64,000 bases of DNA from Chitiniphilus eburneus (GTDB taxonomy: Bacteria > Pseudomonadota > Gammaproteobacteria > Burkholderiales > Chitinibacteraceae): positions 124,001 through 188,000 of the forward strand of contig NZ_SUMF01000001.1 of assembly GCF_005048205.1 (NCBI RefSeq). Reading direction: 5' to 3'. Shown here piece after piece: positions 46,519-55,476 of the stretch (its first letter is position 1; each line of letters opens with the position of its first letter). The position numbers were made by a program, and so were the translations under genes. The notes below the pieces were generated by a model. It made no database searches, was not told the origin of the DNA, and worked only from the letters and a program-made list of their open reading frames with translations.

Positions 46519-46545
46519 CAGGAATCGATCTTCAGGCGATCAACG

Positions 46546-46689
46546 CTACCGAAAGGGTTCCGCTACTTCGAGGGCGAGATTCCTCGAATCGTCGTGGTCC
46601 AGTCTGGCAGGGGTTTTGAAGGCCCGAAACAAGTTCATCAACGCATCGTTGACCGTACTCGCTAAGCCTTCCAGGAAGTCGAATCGCAT
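46546..46689 (-). CDS. Candidate 47-residue small protein
   Basis: In an otherwise empty stretch (46520-46973), the minus strand has an open frame of 47 codons starting MRFDFLEGLASTVNDALMN. TAGGAG lies six bases before the ATG, an excellent ribosome binding site. The N-terminal 30 residues could form an amphipathic helix, followed by an acidic, Arg-containing tail. Codons TTA, AGA, AGG and CGA, rare among neighbouring genes, and a visibly lower GC content hint at a foreign or recent origin. I know no homologue. The rest of the stretch shows no further gene. Confidence 0.4.
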   Translation of the reverse strand: MRFDFLEGLASTVNDALMNLFRAFKTPARLDHDDSRNLALEVAEPFR

Positions 46690-46973
46690 TGCGATCTCCT
46701 ACAAGGTTTCACTAACTACGTCGCAGATTTTGCTGACAGGTGTCGACCGCTTTTCGTGGCGCAAAGCCGGGCGACTCGTTGCCGGAGTGTCGTCTCCAGC
46801 CGCGCGGTGGTCCTTGGGAACACCGGCCTGTTAACACAACCGAACGTCCGCCGAGACCGGATTGCCACGGCGGCCCAGCCAATCTAGCACCGGGCCACAC
46901 GCAACGTCAAACGACGACAAACGCATTGTCGCCGTAAAAACAGCCACTTAGAATGGGATTGAAACGCGATTGC

Positions 46974-47297
46974 CTATTTGGAGAACGCGCAGAACACATC
47001 GCGCAGCATGGCGATCACCTCGAGGGTGCGGGTATCGCCCACGCGGTAATAGACGCGGTTGGCATCCTTGCGGGTGCGCAGCACGCCCTTCTCGCGCATC
47101 AGTGCCAGGTGCTGTGAAATGTTGGATTGGGTGGTGCCGACCTGTTCCACGATGTCCTGAACGCTGACCTCGTGTTCCCCCAATACGCATAGGATCTTCA
47201 ATCGCAGCGGATGAGACATCGCTTTCATGGCGCGGGACGCCTGCTGGATGTGCTCATCGCTCATCAGTTCGTCGGGGGGAAGCATCATCCTCTGCAC
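46974..47297 (-). CDS. ArsR-family transcriptional regulator
   Basis: The 107-residue protein is a winged-helix ArsR/SmtB regulator: MSHPLRLKILCVLGEHEVSV, DIVEQVGTTQSNISQHLALM and RKDANRVYYRVGD. No CVC metal motif is seen; Cys36-type and Cys103 residues are the only candidates for sensing, so a redox or sulfide (BigR/YgaV) role is possible. A GTG at 47297 with AAGGTG seven bases upstream is the best start; an ATG at 47288 is an alternative. It is divergent from gpmI. Confidence 0.88.
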   Translation of the reverse strand: MQRMMLPPDELMSDEHIQQASRAMKAMSHPLRLKILCVLGEHEVSVQDIVEQVGTTQSNISQHLALMREKGVLRTRKDANRVYYRVGDTRTLEVIAMLRDVFCAFSK

Positions 47298-47452
47298 TTT
47301 TATTCACCTTGTCTTGCGCAAGGCGCCGTTCTTTGAATTGGGACAAGGCAACCCTTGGTCCTTGCGGTAGAATACTACCCATCTTTGGAACCCCACCGCA
47401 ACGGTGCGCTTCACAAGCATTCCAGCGGTTTCCACGAAGGCATCCCCACCCC

Positions 47453-49006
<1,554 letters not shown>

Positions 49007-49009
49007 CAT

Positions 49010-50314
49010 TTGCGCACCGCGCTCGTCCTCTGCCTGATGTGGATATCCGGGGCGGCCCTGGCCGCCCCGGATGTTTCGCGTGCCGACAACAAGGCCAAGC
49101 AGAACGAGTTGCGCGATCTGCGCGGTAAATTGGGCGAGCTGAAGAAGGAAATCGCCGCCAGCGAATCGGATCGGCGTGAAGCCGCCGACGCGCTGAAGGA
49201 ATCCGAAGTCGCCATCTCGGATGCCAACCGCGTGCTGGCCTCGCTGGCCAGCGAGCGTCAGCTCACCGAATCCGAACTGGAACGCCTGAAGGCGGACATC
49301 TCCGCCGCCCGCGCCAATATCTCGGCCAGCCAGAATCGTCTGGGCGAATTGCTGCGCCTGCGCTACAAGACCCGCGAGCTGGAAGCATGGCGTCTCATCC
49401 TGGATGCCCAGGACCCCACCACCGCCAGCCGCGACCTCACCTATTACCGTTACCTCAGCGCGGCACAACAGCAACTGGCCGCCTCGCTGGAAAAGCAGCT
49501 CGCCGAACTCAACCGGCTGGCCGAGGAAATCCGGGTTCGTAACGACCAGCTCAAACAGATCGCCCAGGCCAAGGCGCGCCAGAAGGCCGCGCTGGAAAGC
49601 GAGCAGGCCGAAAAACAGGCGCTTGTGAACAAGCTCACACGCGAGATCACCGAGCAACGCACCCAGTTGCAAAAGCTGGCCGCCGACGAGAAGCGCCTGA
49701 GCACGCTGGTTGCCCGACTCGACGCCATCATCAAGCAACAGGAGGCGCGCCGCGCCAAGGAAGCCGCCCGCCGCCGCGCCGAAGCGGCCCGGCGCGACAA
49801 GGCAGCCCGCACCGCTCAGGCACCGGCCACCCGGCGCGATGGCTCCGCCGGCGAAACCAGGTCGGCCACCGAGCCGGTGCGCCAGGTCAACCGCGACGAG
49901 CCCGACAGCAGCCAATCCGGACAACAATTCTCGGCCCTGAAAGGCCGCCTGCATCTGCCGCTGCGCGGCGAGGTGATCGGCCGCTTCGGCAGCCCGCGCG
50001 CCGAAGGCACGCTCTGGAAAGGCGTGTTCATCCGCGCCGCTTCGGGCCAGCCGGTGAAAGCGGTCGCAACCGGCGAAGTGGTCTTTGCCGACTGGCTGCG
50101 TGGCTTTGGCAACCTCATCATCATCGATCACGGCGGGGGCTACCTCAGCCTGTATGCCGCGAACGAAAGCCTGCTGAAGCAGGTGGGCGATTCGGTGCGT
50201 ACGGGCGACGCCATCGCCACCAGCGGCAACAGCGGTGGCATGGCGGAATCGGGCGTATACTTCGAAATCAGAAAAAACGGCCAGCCCCTTGACCCATTGG
50301 GTTGGACCGGCTGA
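49010..50314 (+). CDS. envC: Murein hydrolase activator EnvC-like protein
   Basis: EnvC activates cell-division amidases in the periplasm. The 434-residue product starts with TTG at 49010, directly after gpmI, and has a signal peptide (ending GAALA), a long coiled coil (about residues 25-245), a basic Arg/Ala/Lys linker and a C-terminal LytM/M23 domain (about 320-434). The zinc ligands of M23 are missing (GVYFEIR replaces the usual HLHFEIR and the HxxxD site is KGVFI), as in EnvC proteins that activate rather than cut. The order gpmI-envC-ctpA is conserved in many proteobacteria. Confidence 0.92.
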   Translation: MRTALVLCLMWISGAALAAPDVSRADNKAKQNELRDLRGKLGELKKEIAASESDRREAADALKESEVAISDANRVLASLASERQLTESELERLKADISAARANISASQNRLGELLRLRYKTRELEAWRLILDAQDPTTASRDLTYYRYLSAAQQQLAASLEKQLAELNRLAEEIRVRNDQLKQIAQAKARQKAALESEQAEKQALVNKLTREITEQRTQLQKLAADEKRLSTLVARLDAIIKQQEARRAKEAARRRAEAARRDKAARTAQAPATRRDGSAGETRSATEPVRQVNRDEPDSSQSGQQFSALKGRLHLPLRGEVIGRFGSPRAEGTLWKGVFIRAASGQPVKAVATGEVVFADWLRGFGNLIIIDHGGGYLSLYAANESLLKQVGDSVRTGDAIATSGNSGGMAESGVYFEIRKNGQPLDPLGWTG

Positions 50315-50343
50315 TGAGACAGAACACGGAGCTTCAACTTCCA

Positions 50344-51846
50344 ATGAGCAGCCAGTCCCCCGCTTATTCCCACAAGAAACAAGGGAAATTCCAGAAGATC
50401 GCCTTGCTCGCCGCCGGTGCCGGCCTGGGCGTTGCGATCAGCCTGTCGTTCAACGTTCTGGCAGACAAGGATTCACCGGGCACGCCGCTCCCCATCGAGG
50501 AACTGCGCGCCTTTTCCGCCGTCTTCGGCCTGATCAAGCAGAACTACGTCGAACCTGTGGACGACAAGAAGCTGATCTCCGAAGCCATCAAGGGCATGGT
50601 CTCCGGGCTGGACCCGCACTCGTCCTATCTGGACGAGGACGCCTTCAAGGATCTCCAGGAAAACACCCAGGGCGAGTTCGGTGGCCTGGGCCTGGAAGTG
50701 AACATGGAAGACGGCCTGGTGCGCGTGGTATCCCCGATCGAGGACACGCCCGCGTTCCGCGCCGGCGTGAAGGCGGGCGACTACATCGTCAAGATCGACG
50801 AAACCCAGGTGCAGGGGCTTTCGCTCTCCGAAGCCGTGAACAAGATGCGCGGCAAGCCCGGCTCGCCGGTGCGCCTCACGCTGCTGCGCAAGGGCGAGGG
50901 CAAGCCCATCGTGCTGACGCTCAAGCGCGCCATCATCAAGGTGCAGAGCGTGAAGTCGAAGTTGGCCGAGCCCGGCTACGGCTACATCCGCGTCACCCAG
51001 TTCCAGGAACGCACCACCGAGAACCTCGCCAGCGCGCTGCAAGCGCTCTACAAGGAAAACAAGACGCCGCTCAAGGGCCTGGTGCTCGATCTGCGTAACG
51101 ATCCGGGCGGCCTGCTCAATGGTGCCGTGGGCGTCTCCGCCGCCTTCCTGCCGAAGGATGCGCTGGTGGTCTACACGGACGGCCGCACCTCGGACGCCAA
51201 GATCCGCCTCACTGCCACGCGCGACAACTACCAGCGCAACAGCCGCGACGACTTCTTCAAGAACGTGCCGGCCGAAGTGAAGACCGTACCGCTGGTGGTG
51301 CTGGTCAACAGCGGCTCGGCATCGGCCTCGGAAATCGTCGCCGGCGCCTTGCAGGACCACAAGCGCGCGTTGATCGTCGGAACGCAGACTTTCGGCAAGG
51401 GCTCGGTGCAGACCATTCTGCCGATCGATGCCAAATCCGCGCTCAAGCTGACCACGGCGCGTTACTACACGCCGAACGGCCGCTCGATCCAGGCCAAGGG
51501 CATCACGCCGGATATCGTCGTGGAAGAAGCCACCGTCAACGGCAAGGAAAGCAACAGCGCCTTCCTGCTGCGCGAGGCGGATCTGCAACATCATCTCGAC
51601 AACCCCAACGGTAACGACAAGGACGCCAAGCCCACGCCGACGCCCAAGCCGGTGGTCCGCGCTGAGCCGCCCGCGGTCACCGCGTCCGGCGCCGACAACG
51701 CGGAGTACAACCCGCGCGAACTGGCATCCAAAAACGACTACCAGTTGCAGCAGGCACTGTCGGTGCTGAAGGTGCAGCAGTTGTTGATGCAGCAGAAGGA
51801 TCCCAAGCCCACCCCGGTGCCCAAGGCGCCGGCCAAGGCCAAGTAA
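50344..51846 (+). CDS. Carboxyl-terminal processing protease (S41 family)
   Basis: This periplasmic, membrane-anchored protease cuts C-terminal tails of envelope proteins. The 500-residue product has an N-terminal anchor (about residues 15-38), a conserved VEPVDDKKLISEAIKGM start, a PDZ domain (about 85-165, GGLGLEV), and the S41 core with Ser in NSGSASASEI and the catalytic Lys in TFGKGSVQ. The C-terminal 100 residues are Pro/Lys-rich low complexity. An ATG overlapping the envC stop (50314) is an alternative start; the one at 50344 has GGAG about 13 bases upstream. Confidence 0.93.
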   Translation: MSSQSPAYSHKKQGKFQKIALLAAGAGLGVAISLSFNVLADKDSPGTPLPIEELRAFSAVFGLIKQNYVEPVDDKKLISEAIKGMVSGLDPHSSYLDEDAFKDLQENTQGEFGGLGLEVNMEDGLVRVVSPIEDTPAFRAGVKAGDYIVKIDETQVQGLSLSEAVNKMRGKPGSPVRLTLLRKGEGKPIVLTLKRAIIKVQSVKSKLAEPGYGYIRVTQFQERTTENLASALQALYKENKTPLKGLVLDLRNDPGGLLNGAVGVSAAFLPKDALVVYTDGRTSDAKIRLTATRDNYQRNSRDDFFKNVPAEVKTVPLVVLVNSGSASASEIVAGALQDHKRALIVGTQTFGKGSVQTILPIDAKSALKLTTARYYTPNGRSIQAKGITPDIVVEEATVNGKESNSAFLLREADLQHHLDNPNGNDKDAKPTPTPKPVVRAEPPAVTASGADNAEYNPRELASKNDYQLQQALSVLKVQQLLMQQKDPKPTPVPKAPAKAK

Positions 51847-51848
51847 GA

Positions 51849-51876
51849 AAAAACCCCGCAGCGATGCGGGGTTTTT
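51849..51876 (+). terminator. Intrinsic terminator after ctpA
   Basis: AAAACCCCGCA and TGCGGGGTTTTT pair around GCGA immediately after the stop codon, closing the gpmI-envC-ctpA operon. Confidence 0.9.
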
Positions 51877-51955
51877 CTTTGGTGGCGACGGTCGAAGCAA
51901 GCCCATCGCCCAGCGCCAGGGCGAATCGGTCTAAGCTGGAGGCAGGAGGTCCGCC

Positions 51956-52348
51956 ATGCCCACCGTGACACTTCGCATCCACGAAACCCGCATCCGCCTC
52001 GACCACGGCGTGGACGCAACCGCCGCCGCGCAGTTGCTCGGCGCACTGCCCGAAGTGGTCGTCCATGTCCGGCGTGATCGCCATGGCCTGATCGTGCGCT
52101 ACCCGCTGGCGCTCCACTCCCATACCCAGCTCGAGTTCCTGCTGATCGAAAGCGGCTATGCCCTGGCCAATGGGCCGTTGGCGCGGCTCGCCCGCGCGAT
52201 CCGCCGCTACGCCGAGCAGGTGGCGCGCGACAACTGCGTCATCCCTGAGCACCAGCTCAAGGCGCGGGATGTCTATGCCCGGGTATGGGAGCACCACCCG
52301 CATGGCGACCATGACGAAACCCCCGAGGAACTGCGGCGCTACCTGTAG
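51956..52348 (+). CDS. Conserved-looking hypothetical protein
   Basis: I do not recognise this 130-residue protein. The frame is open with codon use like its neighbours, and AGGAGG lies 7 bases before the ATG, which supports a real gene. The product is His/Arg/Asp-rich without signal peptide or membrane helix; it has TLRIHETRIRLDH at the start and a His-rich segment WEHHPHGDHDETPEE near the end that might bind metal. It lies between ctpA and the MoeB/ThiF gene on the same strand. Confidence 0.65.
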   Translation: MPTVTLRIHETRIRLDHGVDATAAAQLLGALPEVVVHVRRDRHGLIVRYPLALHSHTQLEFLLIESGYALANGPLARLARAIRRYAEQVARDNCVIPEHQLKARDVYARVWEHHPHGDHDETPEELRRYL

Positions 52349-52394
52349 CCAGCGGCGAATGCGCTGGCGCAAGTGGCGTGTTTCTCCCGCCAGC

Positions 52395-52400
52395 TATAAT
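52395..52400 (+). promoter_or_regulatory. Perfect -10 hexamer before the MoeB/ThiF gene
   Basis: TATAAT lies 30 bases before the ATG at 52430. No good -35 sits at 16-18 bases upstream, so this is only a likely promoter core. Confidence 0.4.
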
Positions 52401-52429
52401 CCGCGCTACCGTCCGCTTCCCGTCTCGCC

Positions 52430-53245
52430 ATGACCACCTGCACCAACCCCCACGCAGTGCCCGATCTCGACGACGCGCAACTACTGCGCTACAGCCGCCA
52501 TATCCTGCTCGACGAAATCGGCGTCGAAGGTCAGGCGCGCATCGCCGCCGCACGCGTGCTGATGATCGGTGCCGGCGGGCTGGGCTGCCCCGCCGCGCTC
52601 TATCTGGCCGCGGCCGGGGTCGGTACGCTGACGCTGGTGGACGACGACCGTGTGGACCTCACCAACCTGCAACGCCAGATCGCCCACGCCACCGCCGCCG
52701 TCGGCGACTACAAGGTGGCGTCCGCGGCGCGCACGCTGGCAACGCTCAACCCGGAAGTCGAGATAGTGCAGATCGCCGAGCGTATCGAAGGCGAACGGTT
52801 ACAGACGCTGGTTGCCGCCGCCGACGTGGTACTCGACTGCTCGGACAACTTCGCCACCCGTCACGCCATCAATCGCGCCTGCGTGGCCGCCGCCAGACCG
52901 CTGGTTTCCGGCGCGGCGGTGCGCTTCGATGGCCAGCTCACCACCTTCGATCTGCGCGATACCAGCCAGCCCTGCTATCACTGCCTGTTCGGCGAGGAAG
53001 GCGACGCCACCGATGGCCCTTGCGCCACTTTCGGGGTGTTCGCACCACTGACCGGGATGATCGGCACGGCACAGGCGGCGGAAGCGCTCAAGCTGATCAT
53101 CGGCCTGGGCGATACGCTGGCCGGACGCCTGCAATTGCTGGACGCGCGCACCATGCGCTGGCGGGAAATGCGCTACCGCAAAGACCCATCCTGCCCGGTT
53201 TGCGGCGCGGCGCATCGGGCAAACCTAGGGCGAATCGACATTTAA
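52430..53245 (+). CDS. MoeB/ThiF/HesA family adenylyltransferase, C-terminus altered by an inserted element
   Basis: This enzyme adenylates the C-terminal Gly of a ubiquitin-like sulfur carrier (MoaD or ThiS) for molybdopterin or thiamine synthesis. The 271-residue product has the nucleotide-binding VLMIGAGGLGCPAALYLAAAG, the DDDRVDLTNLQRQIAH block, CSDNFATRHAINRAC, and zinc cysteines in CYHCLFG and CPVCGAAH. The last six codons, LGRIDI and the stop, come from the left end of MITE-like element 2, so the original C-terminus has been replaced, probably without harm because all motifs are upstream. MoeB and ThiF cannot be separated here. Confidence 0.9.
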   Translation: MTTCTNPHAVPDLDDAQLLRYSRHILLDEIGVEGQARIAAARVLMIGAGGLGCPAALYLAAAGVGTLTLVDDDRVDLTNLQRQIAHATAAVGDYKVASAARTLATLNPEVEIVQIAERIEGERLQTLVAAADVVLDCSDNFATRHAINRACVAAARPLVSGAAVRFDGQLTTFDLRDTSQPCYHCLFGEEGDATDGPCATFGVFAPLTGMIGTAQAAEALKLIIGLGDTLAGRLQLLDARTMRWREMRYRKDPSCPVCGAAHRANLGRIDI

Positions 53246-53494
53246 ACATGGGATGCGTTGGTCCGTGGGCCGGGTGGCTGCGCGAAGCGCGGCGCCGCAG
53301 AGAGCCCTCCTCTCTGCAAGCCGTGCGACAAAGCAGACACCGACCCACGGACCAACCCGAAGGGAAGGGAGAAGGCCGGGCGCATGGCTGCGTTGTGCCT
53401 CGCTCGTGGGGATCACCCCACTTCGCTCGGCACGCCTTGCCCTGCATCCGGCCTTCCTCCTTCGCACCCATGTTTGAATGTCGATTCGCCCTAG
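53225..53494. mobile_element. MITE-like element 2, highly structured, with CTAGGGCG ends
   Basis: The ends (53225-53257 and 53463-53494) are inverted repeats with one mismatch and one single-base gap, reading CTAGGGCGAATCGACATT inward. Inside are a 13-base perfect inverted repeat (53257-53269 with 53344-53356, GTTGGTCCGTGGG), a GCAGAGAG/CTCTCTGC hairpin, an AAGGCCGG/CCGGCCTT pair and the palindrome GTGGGGATCACCCCAC. No convincing gene. The element supplies the last codons and stop of the upstream MoeB/ThiF gene. Its CTAGGGCGnnTCGnCA terminus is shared with element 1. Confidence 0.78.
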
Positions 53495-53542
53495 GGTAAT
53501 CCCTAATAGGCCGCAGGCCGGTACAGCGTGCAAAGTCGCCCC

Positions 53543-53608
53543 ATGAACTCTGCTAACCGTTCCTCCCTCGTTCGCCACCAGGCGTTTTGGTACCGCTCCT
53601 ATTTCTAG
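53543..53608 (+). CDS. Predicted aromatic leader peptide (21 residues)
   Basis: The small frame encodes MNSANRSSLVRHQAFWYRSYF. Five of its last seven residues are aromatic, in the pattern Phe-Trp-Tyr, Arg-Ser, Tyr-Phe, directly before the stop codon. It precedes a gene for a tryptophanyl-tRNA synthetase-like protein, and overlaps and precedes hairpins that fit ribosome-mediated attenuation. A clear Shine-Dalgarno sequence is not visible, which is the main weakness. Confidence 0.62.
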   Translation: MNSANRSSLVRHQAFWYRSYF

Positions 53609-53669
53609 GAGGCGGCCCAGGAACGTTAGACTCAACCCGTGCCGCCGATCCAGGCGGCACTGTCATTTT
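53594..53669 (+). promoter_or_regulatory. Predicted transcription attenuator
   Basis: Three alternative stems are visible. 1:2 is CGCTCCTA (53594-53601) with TAGGAGGCG (53606-53614). 2:3 pairs GGCGGC (53611-53616) with GCCGCC (53641-53646). 3:4 is an eight-pair stem GTGCCGCC (53639-53646) with GGCGGCAC (53653-53660), followed by TGTCATTTT as a terminator. 1:2 and 3:4 each exclude 2:3. A ribosome stalled on the Phe-Trp-Tyr codons (53585-53593) would cover arm 1 and allow the antiterminator 2:3; one reaching the stop codon would cover arm 2 and allow the terminator. Confidence 0.6.
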
Positions 53670-53725
53670 GGGCGTACAGCCCTTGTCTCCCCGGATCGGT
53701 GGTCAAAGAAAAAAGGACACCGATC

Positions 53726-54583
53726 ATGCAAGCATCCGCCGCCACCATTCTTTGCGCCGAGCGCGTCTCTGGCCCGCTATCGCTGGGCCACCTCGTCGGC
53801 AGCCTGCGCCAGCGTCTGTACTTCCAGCCGCGCCACAACCAGTTCCTGCTGCTCGACAGCGCCAATGAAGCCAGTTCGCTCGCCGCAGCGGCCGATCACC
53901 TTGCCGCCGGCATCGACCCCACCCGCGTTGCCTTGATCGTGCCGACCCGCGTGCCGGAGCTGGCACAACTGCGCAGCGCACTGTCCCGCCTGCCGCGTAC
54001 CGACGACGCCCCCGCACTCGGTACCGCCGCCGTGCTGGCCGCACTCAGCCCGACGCTGGTTTCGCCGCACGCCGCACGCGCCGGACAGGTTGCCGCCGCC
54101 AATGCCGTCGTCCGGCAGATCAATGTACGGGCCGGTGGCGAGGTGCTGCGCGAGGCACAACCGATGTTGTCGCGCCACAGCCCATTCGCCGCACCCAACG
54201 TGCCGCTGGATGTCCCGTTCTGCGCCGACGCCGAAACGCTGGCCGCCGCCATCGATGCCTTGCCCGCCGGCACGACGCTGGGCCTGCCGGCGCGCGAAAC
54301 CGAAGGCCATCCCCTGTTCCAGCTACTGGATGTCTTCGAACCCGATCTGCCGTTCCAGGATGACCTCAAGGCCAAGTTCCGCCGTGGTGGCCTGTCCGAG
54401 CGCGTGGTCAAGGCCCACCTGATCGACTGCGCCGAGCGCTTCCTCGCGCCGGTACGCGAACGTCGTGCCACATTGGCCGCCGACCGCGCGCTGCTGGATC
54501 GGGTGCTGGACGAAGGCACTGCCCGTGCCCGCGATGCCGCCCGGCGCGCGCTGCAACAGGTCAACGAGGTACTGGCCGCCTGA
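53726..54583 (+). CDS. Degenerate tryptophanyl-tRNA synthetase paralogue
   Basis: The 285-residue protein follows the TrpRS plan. The N-terminus AERVSGPLSLGHLVGSLRQR corresponds to the HIGH region (family form near GDRPTGxLHLGHYVGSL), but the first His is Ser19. Next come AAGIDPTRVALIVPTRVPELAQL, the region where TrpRS has the VGEDQ motif (lost here), and then a segment where KMSKS should stand but is absent. The last 95 residues, with GHPLFQLLDVFEPD, FRRGGLSERVVKAHL, FLAPVRERRATL and LDEGTARARDAA, match the TrpRS C-terminal domain well. It is shorter than TrpRS (about 330) and should not charge tRNA. AAAGGA before the ATG lies in the loop of an eight-pair hairpin (53694-53701 with 53718-53725). 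Confidence 0.78.
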   Translation: MQASAATILCAERVSGPLSLGHLVGSLRQRLYFQPRHNQFLLLDSANEASSLAAAADHLAAGIDPTRVALIVPTRVPELAQLRSALSRLPRTDDAPALGTAAVLAALSPTLVSPHAARAGQVAAANAVVRQINVRAGGEVLREAQPMLSRHSPFAAPNVPLDVPFCADAETLAAAIDALPAGTTLGLPARETEGHPLFQLLDVFEPDLPFQDDLKAKFRRGGLSERVVKAHLIDCAERFLAPVRERRATLAADRALLDRVLDEGTARARDAARRALQQVNEVLAA

Positions 54584-54585
54584 GG

Positions 54586-55368
54586 TCAGGCGGTATCGGC
54601 CGCCAGGCCCGGCAAGGCGGCATGGGTATTGGCCACTGTCGCCGCCGCCACCTGCGCCAGTGTCATGCCGCGCAACTCCGCCAATACGCCGGCAATACGG
54701 GGTAATTCGGCCGGCTCGTTGCGTCCGGGCGGTGGCCCGACCAGCCAGGCCGGCGCGATATCGGGCGAATCGGTTTCCAGCACGATGGCCTCCAGCGGCA
54801 GCTCCGCCGCCAGCTTGCGGATGCGCTGCGAGCCGCTGTAGGTCATGGCGCCACCGAAACCCAGCTTGAATCCCAGCTTGAGAAACTCGTCCGCCTGCTG
54901 GCGGCTGCCATTGAACGCATGGGCAATGCCACCGCGCACGCGCCATTTGCGCAGGTACTTCAGCACCTGATCCTGACTACGGCGGATATGCACGATCACC
55001 GGCAGATCGTGATCGCGCGCCAGTTTCAACTGGCCTTCGAATAGCGCCATCTGGCGCGCCGCATCCAGCCCGGGCACAAAGAAATCCAGCCCGATCTCGC
55101 CCACCGCCAGAGGCCGATGTTGCGTGAGCGCGGCATCCAGCTGCGTCAGGTGCTCGTCGCGATGCGCGTCGATGTAGATCGGATGCAATCCCAGCGCCAC
55201 CGCGCAGCCGTAGCGTTCGCGCATTGCCAGTGTCTTGTCGAAGCTGGCGACGGTAATCGCGGGTACGACCTGTTGCACAACGCCCACCTGTCGTGCACGC
55301 TGCAACACTTGGTCGCGATCGGCGTCGAATTCGCCGGCATCGAGATGACAATGGCTATCGATCAGCAT
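54586..55368 (-). CDS. tatD: TatD family metal-dependent hydrolase/deoxyribonuclease
   Basis: The 260-residue TIM-barrel enzyme has the metal ligands MLIDSHCHLDAGEFDADRD, VGEIGLDFF, PVIVHIRRSQDQ, GGIAHAFNGSRQQA and LETDSPDIAP. TatD/YcfH/YjjV proteins are 3'-5' nucleases in DNA repair or RNA turnover; which of them this is cannot be told. It is convergent with the TrpRS-like gene, with 2 bases between stops. Confidence 0.93.
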   Translation of the reverse strand: MLIDSHCHLDAGEFDADRDQVLQRARQVGVVQQVVPAITVASFDKTLAMRERYGCAVALGLHPIYIDAHRDEHLTQLDAALTQHRPLAVGEIGLDFFVPGLDAARQMALFEGQLKLARDHDLPVIVHIRRSQDQVLKYLRKWRVRGGIAHAFNGSRQQADEFLKLGFKLGFGGAMTYSGSQRIRKLAAELPLEAIVLETDSPDIAPAWLVGPPPGRNEPAELPRIAGVLAELRGMTLAQVAAATVANTHAALPGLAADTA

Positions 55369-55476
55369 TTTGGGAACTCTTTTCTCTGACTGCTCTCAGT
55401 GGTATGCCGTGCATCGACGCGGCTATACAAATATGAGTCGCCGGTTTTCGGCGGCCTCACATAAACGGGATAAAGC

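Noticed and set aside
46740-46937. 65-codon plus-strand frame in the gap before the ArsR gene
   Set aside because: Composition is Arg/Pro/Gly-rich like shadow frames and no ribosome binding site precedes it.
49010-50314. EnvC protein with missing metal ligands as a novel dead enzyme
   Set aside because: Loss of zinc ligands is the normal state of EnvC proteins, so it is not a new observation.
53225-53635. Minus-strand and plus-strand open frames across MITE-like element 2
   Set aside because: They follow the palindromic structure of the element, lack ribosome binding sites and show no protein motifs.
55369-55476. Possible yybP-ykoY manganese riboswitch before terC
   Set aside because: The region is short and lacks the conserved junction sequences of that riboswitch; only a small GCCG hairpin is present.
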